Positions 17,501 to 24,988 of a stretch of 64,000 nucleotides of DNA are shown in pieces. The DNA is taken from positions 1 through 64,000 of the forward strand of contig URAN01000004.1 of the NCBI GenBank assembly GCA_900545865.1. Direction: 5' to 3'. The notes below the pieces were generated by a model. It was given only the letters and a program-made list of their open reading frames with translations, was not told where the DNA came from and searched no databases. The translations under genes were made by a program, and so were the position numbers. Within the stretch, counting starts at the first letter, position 1, and each line of letters begins with the position of its first letter. This DNA comes from an uncultured Eubacteriales bacterium. GTDB lineage: Bacteria; Bacillota; Clostridia; Monoglobales; Monoglobaceae.

Positions 17501-18200
17501 CATCGGTGCTTATATCGCCGATTGATGTCTTTTTTTCGGTCTGAACGGTATTAACGCTGCTGTTGTTTTCGCATTCGCGGATAAATCCCGAGTTTTTGCC
17601 GCTTACGCCTCCGGCGAAGCTCTCACAATTCACCGTTCCGTAAGTCTTGCACGAAATTATGCTTGCGCCCGAACGGTTGATTCCGGCAATGCCGCCGACA
17701 GCATACGAACCCGAAACCGTTCCGTCAAACGAACAGTTATTGATAACGCCCGAGTTATCGCCGACAATACCGCCGATTGTGCTTTTGCTGCCGCTCGGCG
17801 TGATGTTGCCCAAAACGTGCAGGTTCTCAACCGTGCCGCCGCTTTGAACATATCTGAACAATCCCTGTTGCGAACCCGAATTTGTAATATTCAAACCCAC
17901 AATCGTATATCCGCCGCCATCGAAATATCCGCCGAATGTCGGTATCGGCACAAAGCCGCTGTCGCTTAAATCAATATCGTTCATAAGCCGAACGGTCTTG
18001 CCCTTTGACCACGTATCGAGCGTACAGTCGGACGACAGCTTTTTTATATCGTCAACCGTATAAACCAGAATTTCTGATGAATTTTCGCCGTACCCGACCA
18101 TGCCGGGCAAAACGCCGACCGCCGTCACGACAACTACAAGCACCAGCGTCAAAATCCTGTGCGCCGCCGATTTACGTTTGAGTTTCAAAAGTCTATTCAT
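14580..18200 (-). CDS. Membrane-anchored GLUG-repeat / coiled-coil surface protein
   Basis: A 1206-residue exported protein of unknown function. An N-terminal hydrophobic segment (about 15-38) is followed by GLUG-type repeats (about 85-330; motifs such as GGIVGDNSG, VGGIAGINRSG, GGICGYSDG). A long charged alpha-helical, coiled-coil-like region comes next (about 345-745). A second GLUG block (about 790-965), a spacer, and a C-terminal membrane helix with a basic tail (about 1173-1206) complete it. ATG 18200 overlaps the MMPL gene stop by eight bases and has AAAGGGGG upstream, so the two are coupled. The arrangement recalls YhgE/Pip-like coiled-coil partners of MMPL exporters in other Firmicutes; that comparison is inference. 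Confidence 0.8.
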   Translation of the reverse strand: MNRLLKLKRKSAAHRILTLVLVVVVTAVGVLPGMVGYGENSSEILVYTVDDIKKLSSDCTLDTWSKGKTVRLMNDIDLSDSGFVPIPTFGGYFDGGGYTIVGLNITNSGSQQGLFRYVQSGGTVENLHVLGNITPSGSKSTIGGIVGDNSGVINNCSFDGTVSGSYAVGGIAGINRSGASIISCKTYGTVNCESFAGGVSGKNSGFIRECENNSSVNTVQTEKKTSIGDISTDVGTAIEKLQNSENDNKNNKKDEEGIFPSYSDTGGICGYSDGIIQGSDNRGAIGYQHMGYNVGGIVGRQSGYIIGCENYADVHGRKDVGGICGQSEPYMILSVSGHSIDSLTDEVNKLHTLINNMAGDIDGSSDDISARFKDLTKDTDAVRDSAKELSDSVSGYFENDIRDFINDNIDEVNAKAAILTEAADGFADALDKTQEMTDKLTEAIDIFGEAIDMINPTTPDLESANTRLQKSLDEMAAAARSFRKAAAYASNAVYNLRGAIVLNDSEKISQAFKDILSAVQKMSDENKKMQEAVDKIQDILSEPGISRDKLDRIKKATGELSNALVERGKALVTVVTSLDTILKNSTIDFDAVRRAGDQLEKMSDSLQTGMSKLSSAMTGLSGALDIGYDVLKEYADNTTADIEKICDKMKEGSDKLSEVSDMLGDISGMLEKSIRIITDAGSVNFVKLNDDYKLSTQKLFDSLSDVSNGVSDIEQTFKSSGEKLTARLREINDQMNVIMNILSDEADEIKDKTDRSDSKNIISDYVDDVSEEDIKNTKQGKIDSCLNHAKIEADRNTGGICGVMAIEYSADPETDIERPSTINFTYKSKAVLYRCVNDGKVIGKKDDIGGVCGRIDLGTVQACESYSEVESTDGNYVGGVAGYNNSSVRGCFSKGSAKGKTAVGGIVGRAGTLTKSYSIGTVSGDEKIGAVCGENSDLSAIGRNRYVADSVGGIDGISYSGHAEPITYDELVNISGIPKRFISFKIKFVADGTVLKETEVEYKTSVSDIRLPDIPSKDDGYGVWPDFPDETVMRDVELNAEYKPWITTLESKEKDDDGELALGLAEGKFDDRAALTIDQSPETPAVEPKRDEYTRVYKISLSGSNVSGTSIVPIRLINKDKRSATVWHKEGDGSWKEVSSSERGKYIKLEMTGTDNTFCVLYSPQSRLPLIFGGIALVLAAVAIIIFRRRIKAFIKKRKNAVGRTK

Positions 18201-20742
18201 TGCCGCCGCCCCCTTTATCGCTTTCCGATTCCGTTTCATCCGTGTTATTTGTTTCGGAATCCGACCGGGTATCCCACGTTTCATATTCCGTATTCTCCCG
18301 ATCTTCGCCGTCATCGTCATCGGGTGTAATCGAACCGCTTATTATGCTTGCGTCCACGCCGCCGTCAACCGTTCCGCTGAACGTTCCGTCAACTCTGCCG
18401 TTGATATAGCCGCGGATTCTTCCATCAACCGCAACCCTGCCTTGACCGGTGTGCTGTTTGAACGGTGCTTTGACCGTGAACGATGTCTTGTCGATAATCT
18501 TGTTGCCGAGCAGCAAGAGCTGAGGCAGAATACTCATAACGAGGAATATCGAGATAAGCGTACCCCTGCCGAGACATATGCCGATTGAAGAAATCGCCGC
18601 GTCGGATGACATAAATCCGATTATAAATCCCGACGCCGCAAGAATCGACCCCGAGGTCAATATGGTCGGAAAAGCCTGAGAAATCGCCTGTATTGCCGCT
18701 TTTTCGACCGGCATCTCTTTTTTCAGCTCAGTAAATCGGTTTGTTATAACAATTGCATAATCGATGTTCGCACCCATCTGAATCGAGCTTACCACGAGAT
18801 AACTCAAAAAGAACAGCGGTGAGTTCTCGAGATACGGGAACGAAAAGTTTATCCATACCGAGCCTTGTATAACAAGTATAAGTATAATCGGCAGGCCTGC
18901 CGAGTTAAACGTGAACAGCAATACGAGGATTACGAACAGAACCGACAAAATACTTATCAGAATATTATCCTGTCCGAACGTTGACGACAAATCAAGGTCA
19001 CTCGTTGAGTTTCCGACCAGATACACGTTTTCGGGGTAATATTTTTGTGCCGTTTCTCTGACAACATCCAAAAACGCAAAAGTATCTTCGCTCTCCTCCG
19101 GCAGGTTAAGGTCGCATACTATACGGCTGTAATTCTCACCGAGAAGCTGTTTCTTACCATCCGATAGAGCCTCGTTTATATCATCTAATTTGCTGTCCAT
19201 TTCATCGCCGAGCGACAAGGTCTTTTTATTCTTAACCTGGTCATAGAGATAGTCGAACATATCGACAAGCGGAACGCCGTATTCGTCTATTCCGCCGACA
19301 ACCCTTCCGTAATTTTCGGTGCTGACCGCATACGCCGAATATAAAACCCTGACCTGTTCAATATCAACATCGGTCAGCTCGGCGAACTGTCGCGGCGTAA
19401 GCTTATCCGCGACCGCATACCCGTTCATCGCCTCAACGTTGGCGAGACCCTTAACCGTGTCTATTTCGCTGTGCGCAACAAGGTCATCAATCAGCTGTTT
19501 TTCTTTATCATAATCACCTCTCGGGACAAGAACGGCGAGAGTATTTCCCATTTTAAAGGTTTCGCTTATCATCTCGTCCGCAATCTGCGAATCATTCTTT
19601 GTGAAAGTTGTGAGGTTGGTATAGCTGTATGCATACGGACACAGGTTCGAGAAAACGCACGCCGCGACAAGCACAACAAGAAATACCCCCGGCAAGATAT
19701 ATTTCAGCCGAACAACAACCCTTCCCCAAACATTTATTTCGGGTACAAAGTTTTTGTGGTGCGTTCTGTCAATAAGGCTTGAAAAAGTCATAAGCAAGCC
19801 CGGCATAAGCGTAAACACAACGAGGATGCTCAAAAAGATTGACTTAATCAGCACAACGCCCATATCATATCCTATTTTAAAGTGCATAAACGTCATCGCC
19901 GCAAGACCCGATATGGTTGTCAGACAGCTTCCCGAAATTTCGGGGATTGCCTTGCACAATGCGGTTATAACAGCCTCGCGCGGTGCCTTATCGACTCTTT
20001 CCTCTGTATACCTGTGACACAGAATAATGGCATAGTCAATCGCCAGGGCGAGCTGTAGGACAACCGCAACCGAGTTCGATATGAATGAGATTGTTCCCAT
20101 CATAAAGTTTGTTCCTTTATTGAGCAGAGCCGCCGCAATAAACGTAATCAAAAGTGTTGGAATCTCCATATAAGTCTTTGAGGTAAAAAGCAAAACCGAA
20201 ACGATGATTATCGCAACGATTACCATAACCATTGATATTTCTTTGGCGATTCTGTCCGCCTTTGTATCGCCAAGTTCGGCGGAAACATAAATATCATACG
20301 CCGAAAGCTTATCCTCAGCCGCCGCGAGAGCGGTCTGGCAAATTTCATCATCGCTCTGTCCGTCAAAGGTTATCGAAAACAGAGCCGACGAATTATAATA
20401 ATGCTTTTGCGTTTCGTCAAACTCAATCTCTTTTATTCCGTCTATATCCTCTATCTCTTTCACAAGCTGTTCCGCACGGTCATACGATACATTATCGACC
20501 ATTATTTTTGCCGTTGCGTATGTAACGAACTCATCATCCATTATGGAAAGCCCCTGATGCGTTTCGGTATCCTCCGAAAGATAATCGGTAAGTGTGTTGT
20601 TGACCTTGACCCAATTGGACGCAACAACACAGAATATCAGCATTATAATATAAACAAGGTATATCGCCTTGCGTTTATCGACTATAAAAGCAGCAACCTT
20701 TTCGAGAATGCCGCCGGATTTTCCCTTTTTACCCGAAGCCAT
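18193..20742 (-). CDS. MMPL/RND-family exporter
   Basis: An 849-residue integral membrane protein of the MMPL branch of the RND superfamily (lipid or hydrophobic molecule export driven by the proton gradient). It shows the duplicated layout: TM1 (about 25-45), an extracellular domain, TM2-6 (about 170-320), TM7, a second extracellular domain, and TM8-12 (about 570-745). LALAIDYAIILCHRYTEE in the first half and ANIDYAIVITNRFTEL in the second are the conserved Asp-Tyr membrane motifs. The cytoplasmic C-terminal tail has an unusual short repeat (DGRIRGYINGRVDGTFSG...) followed by an acidic stretch. The start is ATG 20742, because the in-frame GTG at 20751 lies within the AAAGGTGA RBS. Confidence 0.9.
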   Translation of the reverse strand: MASGKKGKSGGILEKVAAFIVDKRKAIYLVYIIMLIFCVVASNWVKVNNTLTDYLSEDTETHQGLSIMDDEFVTYATAKIMVDNVSYDRAEQLVKEIEDIDGIKEIEFDETQKHYYNSSALFSITFDGQSDDEICQTALAAAEDKLSAYDIYVSAELGDTKADRIAKEISMVMVIVAIIIVSVLLFTSKTYMEIPTLLITFIAAALLNKGTNFMMGTISFISNSVAVVLQLALAIDYAIILCHRYTEERVDKAPREAVITALCKAIPEISGSCLTTISGLAAMTFMHFKIGYDMGVVLIKSIFLSILVVFTLMPGLLMTFSSLIDRTHHKNFVPEINVWGRVVVRLKYILPGVFLVVLVAACVFSNLCPYAYSYTNLTTFTKNDSQIADEMISETFKMGNTLAVLVPRGDYDKEKQLIDDLVAHSEIDTVKGLANVEAMNGYAVADKLTPRQFAELTDVDIEQVRVLYSAYAVSTENYGRVVGGIDEYGVPLVDMFDYLYDQVKNKKTLSLGDEMDSKLDDINEALSDGKKQLLGENYSRIVCDLNLPEESEDTFAFLDVVRETAQKYYPENVYLVGNSTSDLDLSSTFGQDNILISILSVLFVILVLLFTFNSAGLPIILILVIQGSVWINFSFPYLENSPLFFLSYLVVSSIQMGANIDYAIVITNRFTELKKEMPVEKAAIQAISQAFPTILTSGSILAASGFIIGFMSSDAAISSIGICLGRGTLISIFLVMSILPQLLLLGNKIIDKTSFTVKAPFKQHTGQGRVAVDGRIRGYINGRVDGTFSGTVDGGVDASIISGSITPDDDDGEDRENTEYETWDTRSDSETNNTDETESESDKGGGGNE

Positions 20743-20798
20743 TTCTTTCACCTTTCCCTTGATTTAAATTGAAAGTACCTAAAATATCGGATAATATA

Positions 20799-20827
20799 AT
20801 TATATTCAAAATCGACTGAAATTTCAA
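20799..20827 (-). promoter_or_regulatory. Promoter of the MMPL-GLUG operon
   Basis: Minus-strand TTGAAA (20827-20822) and TATAAT (20804-20799) with a 17-base spacer. Confidence 0.7.
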
Positions 20828-20846
20828 TACTCAATTTCATCAACTT

Positions 20847-20874
20847 TTGATTATTAATCAACACTTTTTGTGTT
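20847..20874. promoter_or_regulatory. Candidate TetR operator
   Basis: TTGATTA T TAATCAA (20847-20861) is a perfect 15-bp palindrome. It overlaps a second inverted repeat AACAC ttttt GTGTT (20860-20874). Both lie just upstream of the MMPL -35 element, between the divergent genes, where an autoregulating TetR protein would be expected to bind. Part of the second motif (ACACTTTTTGT) recurs inside the promoter at 21831-21859. Confidence 0.5.
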
Positions 20875-20925
20875 AATTGTCTAATATTTATTTAAAAATT
20901 TGTGAAATTATTTTTAAAACGCAAA

Positions 20926-20954
20926 TTGACATTCGCGCGGCACAAGAGTATCAT
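20926..20954 (+). promoter_or_regulatory. Promoter reading toward tetR
   Basis: TTGACA (20926-20931) and TATCAT (20949-20954), spacer 17. The leader to the tetR start is long (about 250 bases) because a dispersed repeat lies in it. Confidence 0.6.
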
Positions 20955-21096
20955 ATATAAATGAAAAAATATTTTTGATTTTTCGCGGGGAATGAATGGC
21001 ACAAAATTATGCGTATAACCGCATAACTTGATGAACATCTCACAGGGTGTCGGGAATGCCACCCCTACAAGATTGCGATTACCCATTCCGTATGAT

Positions 21097-21161
21097 GTAG
21101 GGGATGGCGTCCTCGACATCCCGACCACACGAACAGATGGCATAAACCTTGCGAATAATCA
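21097..21161 (-). repeat. Dispersed intergenic repeat R1, short inverted copy
   Basis: Read on the minus strand this matches the R1 ends (GATTATTCGCAAGGTTTATG ... GTCGAGGACGCCATCCCCTAC). A converging related end (ACCCCTAC, about 21027-21068) lies to its left. The pair together forms a CCCCTAC...GTAGGGG inverted unit like the one at 9.2 kb. Confidence 0.65.
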
Positions 21162-21209
21162 TTGTTTCGCCTTTATAATCAATCCTCACAATAAAAGGAG
21201 AATCGCATT

Positions 21210-21803
21210 ATGAACACCACCGACAGACGCGTCAAAAGAACAAAAAAGCTGCTCGCCGATGCTCTTGCCGCACTTATGAAACAAAAACCGCTTAAAAGCA
21301 TCACCGTGCGCGAACTGACCGAGCTTGCGGATTTAAACCGCGGAACTTTTTATCTGCATTTTAAAGATGTGTATGACCTCGCCGAACAGATAGAGAACGA
21401 AATCTTTGACAGATTCAACGAAATCATTGCGGATTTTGACAGCTCAAAAAACGAAACACTTGAAGTCATGGAATCCTCACAAACCCTAAGATTCTTTTTG
21501 ACCCGTCTGTTTGAGCTGCTCGCCGACAATGCGGATATGGCACAATCGCTTATCGGCGTGAACGGCGACCCCGCATTTATCAAAAAGCTCAAAAGCCGTC
21601 TTGAACAAAGAAGTTATTCAACGCTTTATAACGCCTTGCCGAAAGACCGCCGCGGCGACCGTGCGTATCTGTTCAGCTTTATCGAATACGGGTCTATCGG
21701 AATATGCGAAACGTGGCTGAATTCGGGGATGTGCGAAACGCCGGGGGCAATGGCGGAAATAACCGAGAAATTTATTCTCGGCGCACTCGGGGCATTTGAA
21801 TAA
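21210..21803 (+). CDS. TetR/AcrR-family transcriptional regulator
   Basis: A 197-residue repressor-type regulator. The N-terminal helix-turn-helix (about 10-57) includes ITVRELTELADLNRGTFYLHFKDVYDL, split as ITVRELTELADLNRG then TFYLHFKD. The C-terminal ligand-binding domain resembles the TetR_C_8 group. It is transcribed divergently from the MMPL-GLUG operon, with a palindrome between them, so it most likely controls that exporter and itself. The start has an upstream AAAGGAG. Confidence 0.92.
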   Translation: MNTTDRRVKRTKKLLADALAALMKQKPLKSITVRELTELADLNRGTFYLHFKDVYDLAEQIENEIFDRFNEIIADFDSSKNETLEVMESSQTLRFFLTRLFELLADNADMAQSLIGVNGDPAFIKKLKSRLEQRSYSTLYNALPKDRRGDRAYLFSFIEYGSIGICETWLNSGMCETPGAMAEITEKFILGALGAFE

Positions 21804-21830
21804 AAAATCCGAAAAATTCGGCCGCACGTA

Positions 21831-21859
21831 TTGACACTTTTTGTTAAATGCGATATACT
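21831..21859 (+). promoter_or_regulatory. Promoter of the SGNH hydrolase gene
   Basis: TTGACA (21831-21836) and TATACT (21854-21859) with a 17-base spacer. The spacer carries ACACTTTTTGT, shared with the palindrome region at 20.86 kb. Confidence 0.75.
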
Positions 21860-21954
21860 GTAAGACGAATTTATTATGTGATTACAGATACGGAAAAATC
21901 AATATTTTCAAAACCCTGTAATCAACATAACTTTTATACAAAGGAGTATTAACA

Positions 21955-22752
21955 ATGGACTTAACAAAATTTATGGCAAACAAGGATGAAAAACCGCTTG
22001 ACAATATCGCAATAAACGGCGGCTTTACATCTATCTTTCGAACAATCGGCTGTATAGGCGACAGCCTGTCCTCGGGCGAGCTTGAGGCTTTTGAGGCCGG
22101 CTTAAAGAGTTATCACGATTATTTTGAATATTCATGGGGACAATTCATTGCACGCGATTCCGGCTGTAAGGTGTATAACTTTTCAAGAGGCGGTATGAGC
22201 GCAAGGCAATATCTCGAAGGCTTTGCGGACGAAAAAGACTTATTCAATCCCGACCTCAGATGTCAAGCTTACATAATTGCGCTCGGCGTAAACGATGTAT
22301 CGGGTATAATGGGCAACAGTTATGAACTCGGAACAGTCGATGACATCAACATCCAAAACTATGCTTTGAACAAACCGACGTTTGCGGGCTGGTACGGTGC
22401 TATAATAAGCAAGTACAAAGAAATTCAGCCGCACGCAAAATTCTTCCTTATGACGATGCCCAAGGGCGATGAGGACAAAAACCGTGATGAATTATACGAC
22501 AAACACGCCGAATTAATCAATGAAATAGCGGAAAAATTCTCGAACTGTTTTGTTTTGGATTTCCGCAAGTATGCACCGGTGTATGACGATGCGTTCAAAA
22601 AAGCGTTTTTCACCGGCGGACATATGAACGTTATGGGCTATCGGATGACCGCAACAATGGTTGAATCGTACATAGATTATATAATAAGAAACAACCCCGA
22701 TTCGTTCAATCAGACGGGATTTATCGGAAAGCTGCACTATAACGCCGAATAA
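21955..22752 (+). CDS. SGNH/GDSL-family hydrolase (cytoplasmic)
   Basis: A 265-residue esterase-like protein. Block I has the nucleophile Ser in CIGDSLSSGE (about residue 38), block II is in FSRGGMSARQ, and block III is GVNDVSG. The C-terminal histidine block appears as FFTGGHMNVMGY, where the usual DxxH is replaced by GGHM, a variant seen in some SGNH hydrolases. There is no signal peptide, so it probably acts on an intracellular ester or sugar acetyl group. The substrate cannot be deduced. The RBS is AAAGGAG, eight bases upstream. The small gene at 22788 follows within 35 bases. Confidence 0.85.
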   Translation: MDLTKFMANKDEKPLDNIAINGGFTSIFRTIGCIGDSLSSGELEAFEAGLKSYHDYFEYSWGQFIARDSGCKVYNFSRGGMSARQYLEGFADEKDLFNPDLRCQAYIIALGVNDVSGIMGNSYELGTVDDINIQNYALNKPTFAGWYGAIISKYKEIQPHAKFFLMTMPKGDEDKNRDELYDKHAELINEIAEKFSNCFVLDFRKYAPVYDDAFKKAFFTGGHMNVMGYRMTATMVESYIDYIIRNNPDSFNQTGFIGKLHYNAE

Positions 22753-22787
22753 CGGCTCTGCGGTTTTGAGAAAGGACAGTGATTTTT

Positions 22788-23204
22788 ATGCGTGCGGCAT
22801 TTTGCATCGATGATATGGGCGGAATCCTTTTCGGCGGCCGCAGGGTAAGCGCCGACAGCGCCGTGTTTGACGACTTGAAAACGCTTTATACAAAAAAGCT
22901 TTATGTTACGCCATTTTCCGTCGGACTTATGCAAAGATACGGAATCGAATATGTTTCTGCGGACAACATCTTTGACGCGGCGGCGGACGATGATATGATT
23001 TTCGCCGAAAACATCTCACTCGCGCCGCACCTTAAAGACCTGAGCGAAATTATCGTCTATCGGTGGAACAGGCGCTATCCGTCCGATTTTAAAACCGATA
23101 TTGACTTTTCCGCGCTTATTCTGACCGACAGCCGTGATTTTAAAGGAACATCTCACGATAAAATTACGCGTAAAATTTATAAAAACTCTAAATTTATAAA
23201 ATAA
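22788..23204 (+). CDS. Small conserved protein (often mislabelled ribonuclease Z)
   Basis: A 138-residue cytosolic protein. It has the pattern CIDDxxGxLFxxRRxSxD at the N-terminus, a central YRWNRRYPSD, and FKGTSHDKITRKIY at the C-terminus. These match a family common in Clostridia that databases sometimes call ribonuclease Z, although it has no HxHxDH metallo-beta-lactamase motif. Its function is unknown. It often lies beside a secreted nuclease gene, as here (from memory of the family). ATG 22788 is preferred; GTG 22779 is too close to AAAGGA. Confidence 0.65.
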   Translation: MRAAFCIDDMGGILFGGRRVSADSAVFDDLKTLYTKKLYVTPFSVGLMQRYGIEYVSADNIFDAAADDDMIFAENISLAPHLKDLSEIIVYRWNRRYPSDFKTDIDFSALILTDSRDFKGTSHDKITRKIYKNSKFIK

Positions 23205-23219
23205 AGTGAAGTGATTAAC

Positions 23220-23912
23220 GTGTTTAACAGACTATTATGTTTGAGTCTTTCGATATATATGCTTTTCGCCGCTCCGGGCTGTACCCTTCCGCAAGGTGAC
23301 ACAAGCATCGGCGACAGCCAAACGGGCGTCAAAGACCTTGTAACCGAAAGCGGTTCGGACGCATATGCAATAATCAACAACAACATTCCCGATTTTACCG
23401 AATCGGATATGCAATCGAATGTGTTTGAGCATTACAGCGACCTCGATTCGCTCGGACGATGCGGCGTTGCGTATTCGTGCGTGGGCACAGAGCTTATGCC
23501 GACCGAAAAACGCGGCAGCATCGGAAATGTTAAGCCCAGCGGATGGCATTCGGTCAAGTATGATTTTATAGACGGCAAGTATCTTTATAACCGCTGTCAC
23601 CTTATCGGGTATCAGCTCACCGCCGAAAACGCCAACCGCAAAAATCTCATAACGGGTACAAGATATTTGAACGTTGAGGGAATGTTACCGTTTGAGAATA
23701 TGGTTGCAGATTATATAAAAGAGACAAAAAATCACGTTTTGTACCGCGTAACACCGATTTTTGACGGCAATGATTTGGTCTGCCGCGGAGTAAAAATGGA
23801 GGCAAAATCCATAGAGGATAACGGTGACGGAATATGTTTTAACGTATTTGTCTATAACATACAGCCGGGGGTGCATATCGATTATGCCACCGGCGACAGT
23901 TACGCCGAATAA
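23220..23912 (+). CDS. Secreted DNA/RNA non-specific endonuclease
   Basis: About 230 residues. A hydrophobic leader ends in AAPGC, so it is probably a lipoprotein. The nuclease domain of the NucA/EndA family is centred on NRCHLIGYQLTAENANRKN, split as NRCHLIGYQLT and AENANRKN. The catalytic histidine is in RCH, where the classic DRGH is replaced by NRCH, and the metal-binding Asn is in the following helix. It would degrade extracellular DNA or RNA for nutrient use or DNA uptake. The start is uncertain: GTG 23220 has GAAGTGAT five bases upstream, and GTG 23211 is in frame. Confidence 0.85.
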   Translation: MFNRLLCLSLSIYMLFAAPGCTLPQGDTSIGDSQTGVKDLVTESGSDAYAIINNNIPDFTESDMQSNVFEHYSDLDSLGRCGVAYSCVGTELMPTEKRGSIGNVKPSGWHSVKYDFIDGKYLYNRCHLIGYQLTAENANRKNLITGTRYLNVEGMLPFENMVADYIKETKNHVLYRVTPIFDGNDLVCRGVKMEAKSIEDNGDGICFNVFVYNIQPGVHIDYATGDSYAE

Positions 23913-23928
23913 ACCGCAGTAAAATTTA

Positions 23929-23960
23929 AAATAAGGCAAGCCGCACGGTTTGCCTTATTT
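23929..23960 (+). terminator. Terminator between convergent nuclease and LysR genes
   Basis: AAATAAGGCAA / TTGCCTTATTT hairpin followed by GTTTTAT. The symmetrical A/T ends suggest it can work in both directions. Confidence 0.75.
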
Positions 23961-23999
23961 GTTTTATCCGGACTTTTAAAAAGTCATTTTTGTTCAATA

Positions 24000-24833
24000 T
24001 TAAATTTTTCGCTTGCTGTACAAAAAGCTGCAGAACGCGGCTGTCCCGCGATTCTCTTTTGTGCTGAAAACATAGACAGACTGTATCGGGCAAAAATCGG
24101 AGACATCCAGCTTAACCAGCTCCGCCTGTTCCTTTTCTTCAAGCGACCTCACCGAGCCGAGCGTCAGCCCCATTCCTGCCTTGACATATTCCAAAAGGCA
24201 CGTGCGGTCACCGCATTCCACCACTATATTTTCATCGCACCTCTCCGCAAGACAGGTTTCTTTATACAAATTTCTCATTCTGCTGCCCTCGCCGTAGAGA
24301 ATAAAGCCAATTCGATTCAGCTGTCCGAATGTCATTTTTCTTGCGGCAAGCCCTGACTTTGCAGACGCCTTTATACAAATTTCCTCGCGGCTCAGCAAAA
24401 ATCGTTTCCACCCCTTATATTGCGGCGAATCCTCATCTATCACCACATCATAGCCGCGCACGTCCTCATTCACACTCGAAACGATAAAATCGGTATCGTG
24501 CATTCTTTTATATTCGATTATCAAATCGGTTATCCACTTTGAACGCGCACGGCACAAAACCTTTATCGGGCGCTTTTTTTCGTCCTTCACAAGCTCTATT
24601 CCCGATTGAAGAGCGTTCCTTGCCGCAGCGACTCTTTCAAAAAAAATCTCGCCGTCGGCGTTTAAAAAAATCCGATTGCTTTTCCTGTCAAAAAACGTTG
24701 TTCCAAGCTCTTTTTCAAGCTTTTTTATTGCCGTTGAGACGGTTGATGCAGGAACAAGAAATTTTTCCGCTGTCCTGCTTATATTCTGCGTCTGAGCAGT
24801 TTCGTAAAAATATTCAAGCTCTCTTAAATTCAT
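24000..24833 (-). CDS. LysR-family transcriptional regulator
   Basis: A 277-residue regulator. The winged helix-turn-helix is at residues 1-60 (LRELEYFYETAQTQNISRTA, ASTVSTAIKKLEKELGTTFF). An effector-binding domain shorter than the usual 200+ residues follows. The start is ATG 24833, with GGAGG seven bases upstream. It is divergent from the nitrilase-GDPD fusion gene, the classic LysR-target layout, so it probably controls that gene in response to the substrate or product. Confidence 0.92.
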   Translation of the reverse strand: MNLRELEYFYETAQTQNISRTAEKFLVPASTVSTAIKKLEKELGTTFFDRKSNRIFLNADGEIFFERVAAARNALQSGIELVKDEKKRPIKVLCRARSKWITDLIIEYKRMHDTDFIVSSVNEDVRGYDVVIDEDSPQYKGWKRFLLSREEICIKASAKSGLAARKMTFGQLNRIGFILYGEGSRMRNLYKETCLAERCDENIVVECGDRTCLLEYVKAGMGLTLGSVRSLEEKEQAELVKLDVSDFCPIQSVYVFSTKENRGTAAFCSFLYSKRKI

Positions 24834-24863
24834 CGAATATCCTCCTTTTCTTCGGATATAACC

Positions 24864-24892
24864 ATTATACCATACATTTTTTGATAATGCAA
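24864..24892 (-). promoter_or_regulatory. lysR promoter
   Basis: Minus-strand TTGCAT (24892-24887) and TATAAT (24869-24864), spacer 17. On the plus strand a TATAAT at 24933-24938 probably serves the divergent gene, but its -35 is weak. Confidence 0.65.
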
Positions 24893-24988
24893 TATATCTT
24901 TTTTGGTTATTTCTTTTTGTTAAACCATATGCTATAATTATATTATAAAATAAATATATCATCATATTAAAAAAGGAGCTTTTACAAA

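Larger units (their letters stand above)
20743..21209. other. Divergent control region with repeat remnant
   Basis: This gap between the MMPL operon and tetR holds back-to-back promoters, a 15-bp perfect palindrome (20847-20861) and a dispersed repeat (about 21027-21161). No gene is seen in it. Confidence 0.65.

Noticed and set aside
22788..23204. True ribonuclease Z
   Set aside because: The 138-residue protein lacks the HxHxDH metal motif and is less than half the length of RNase Z.
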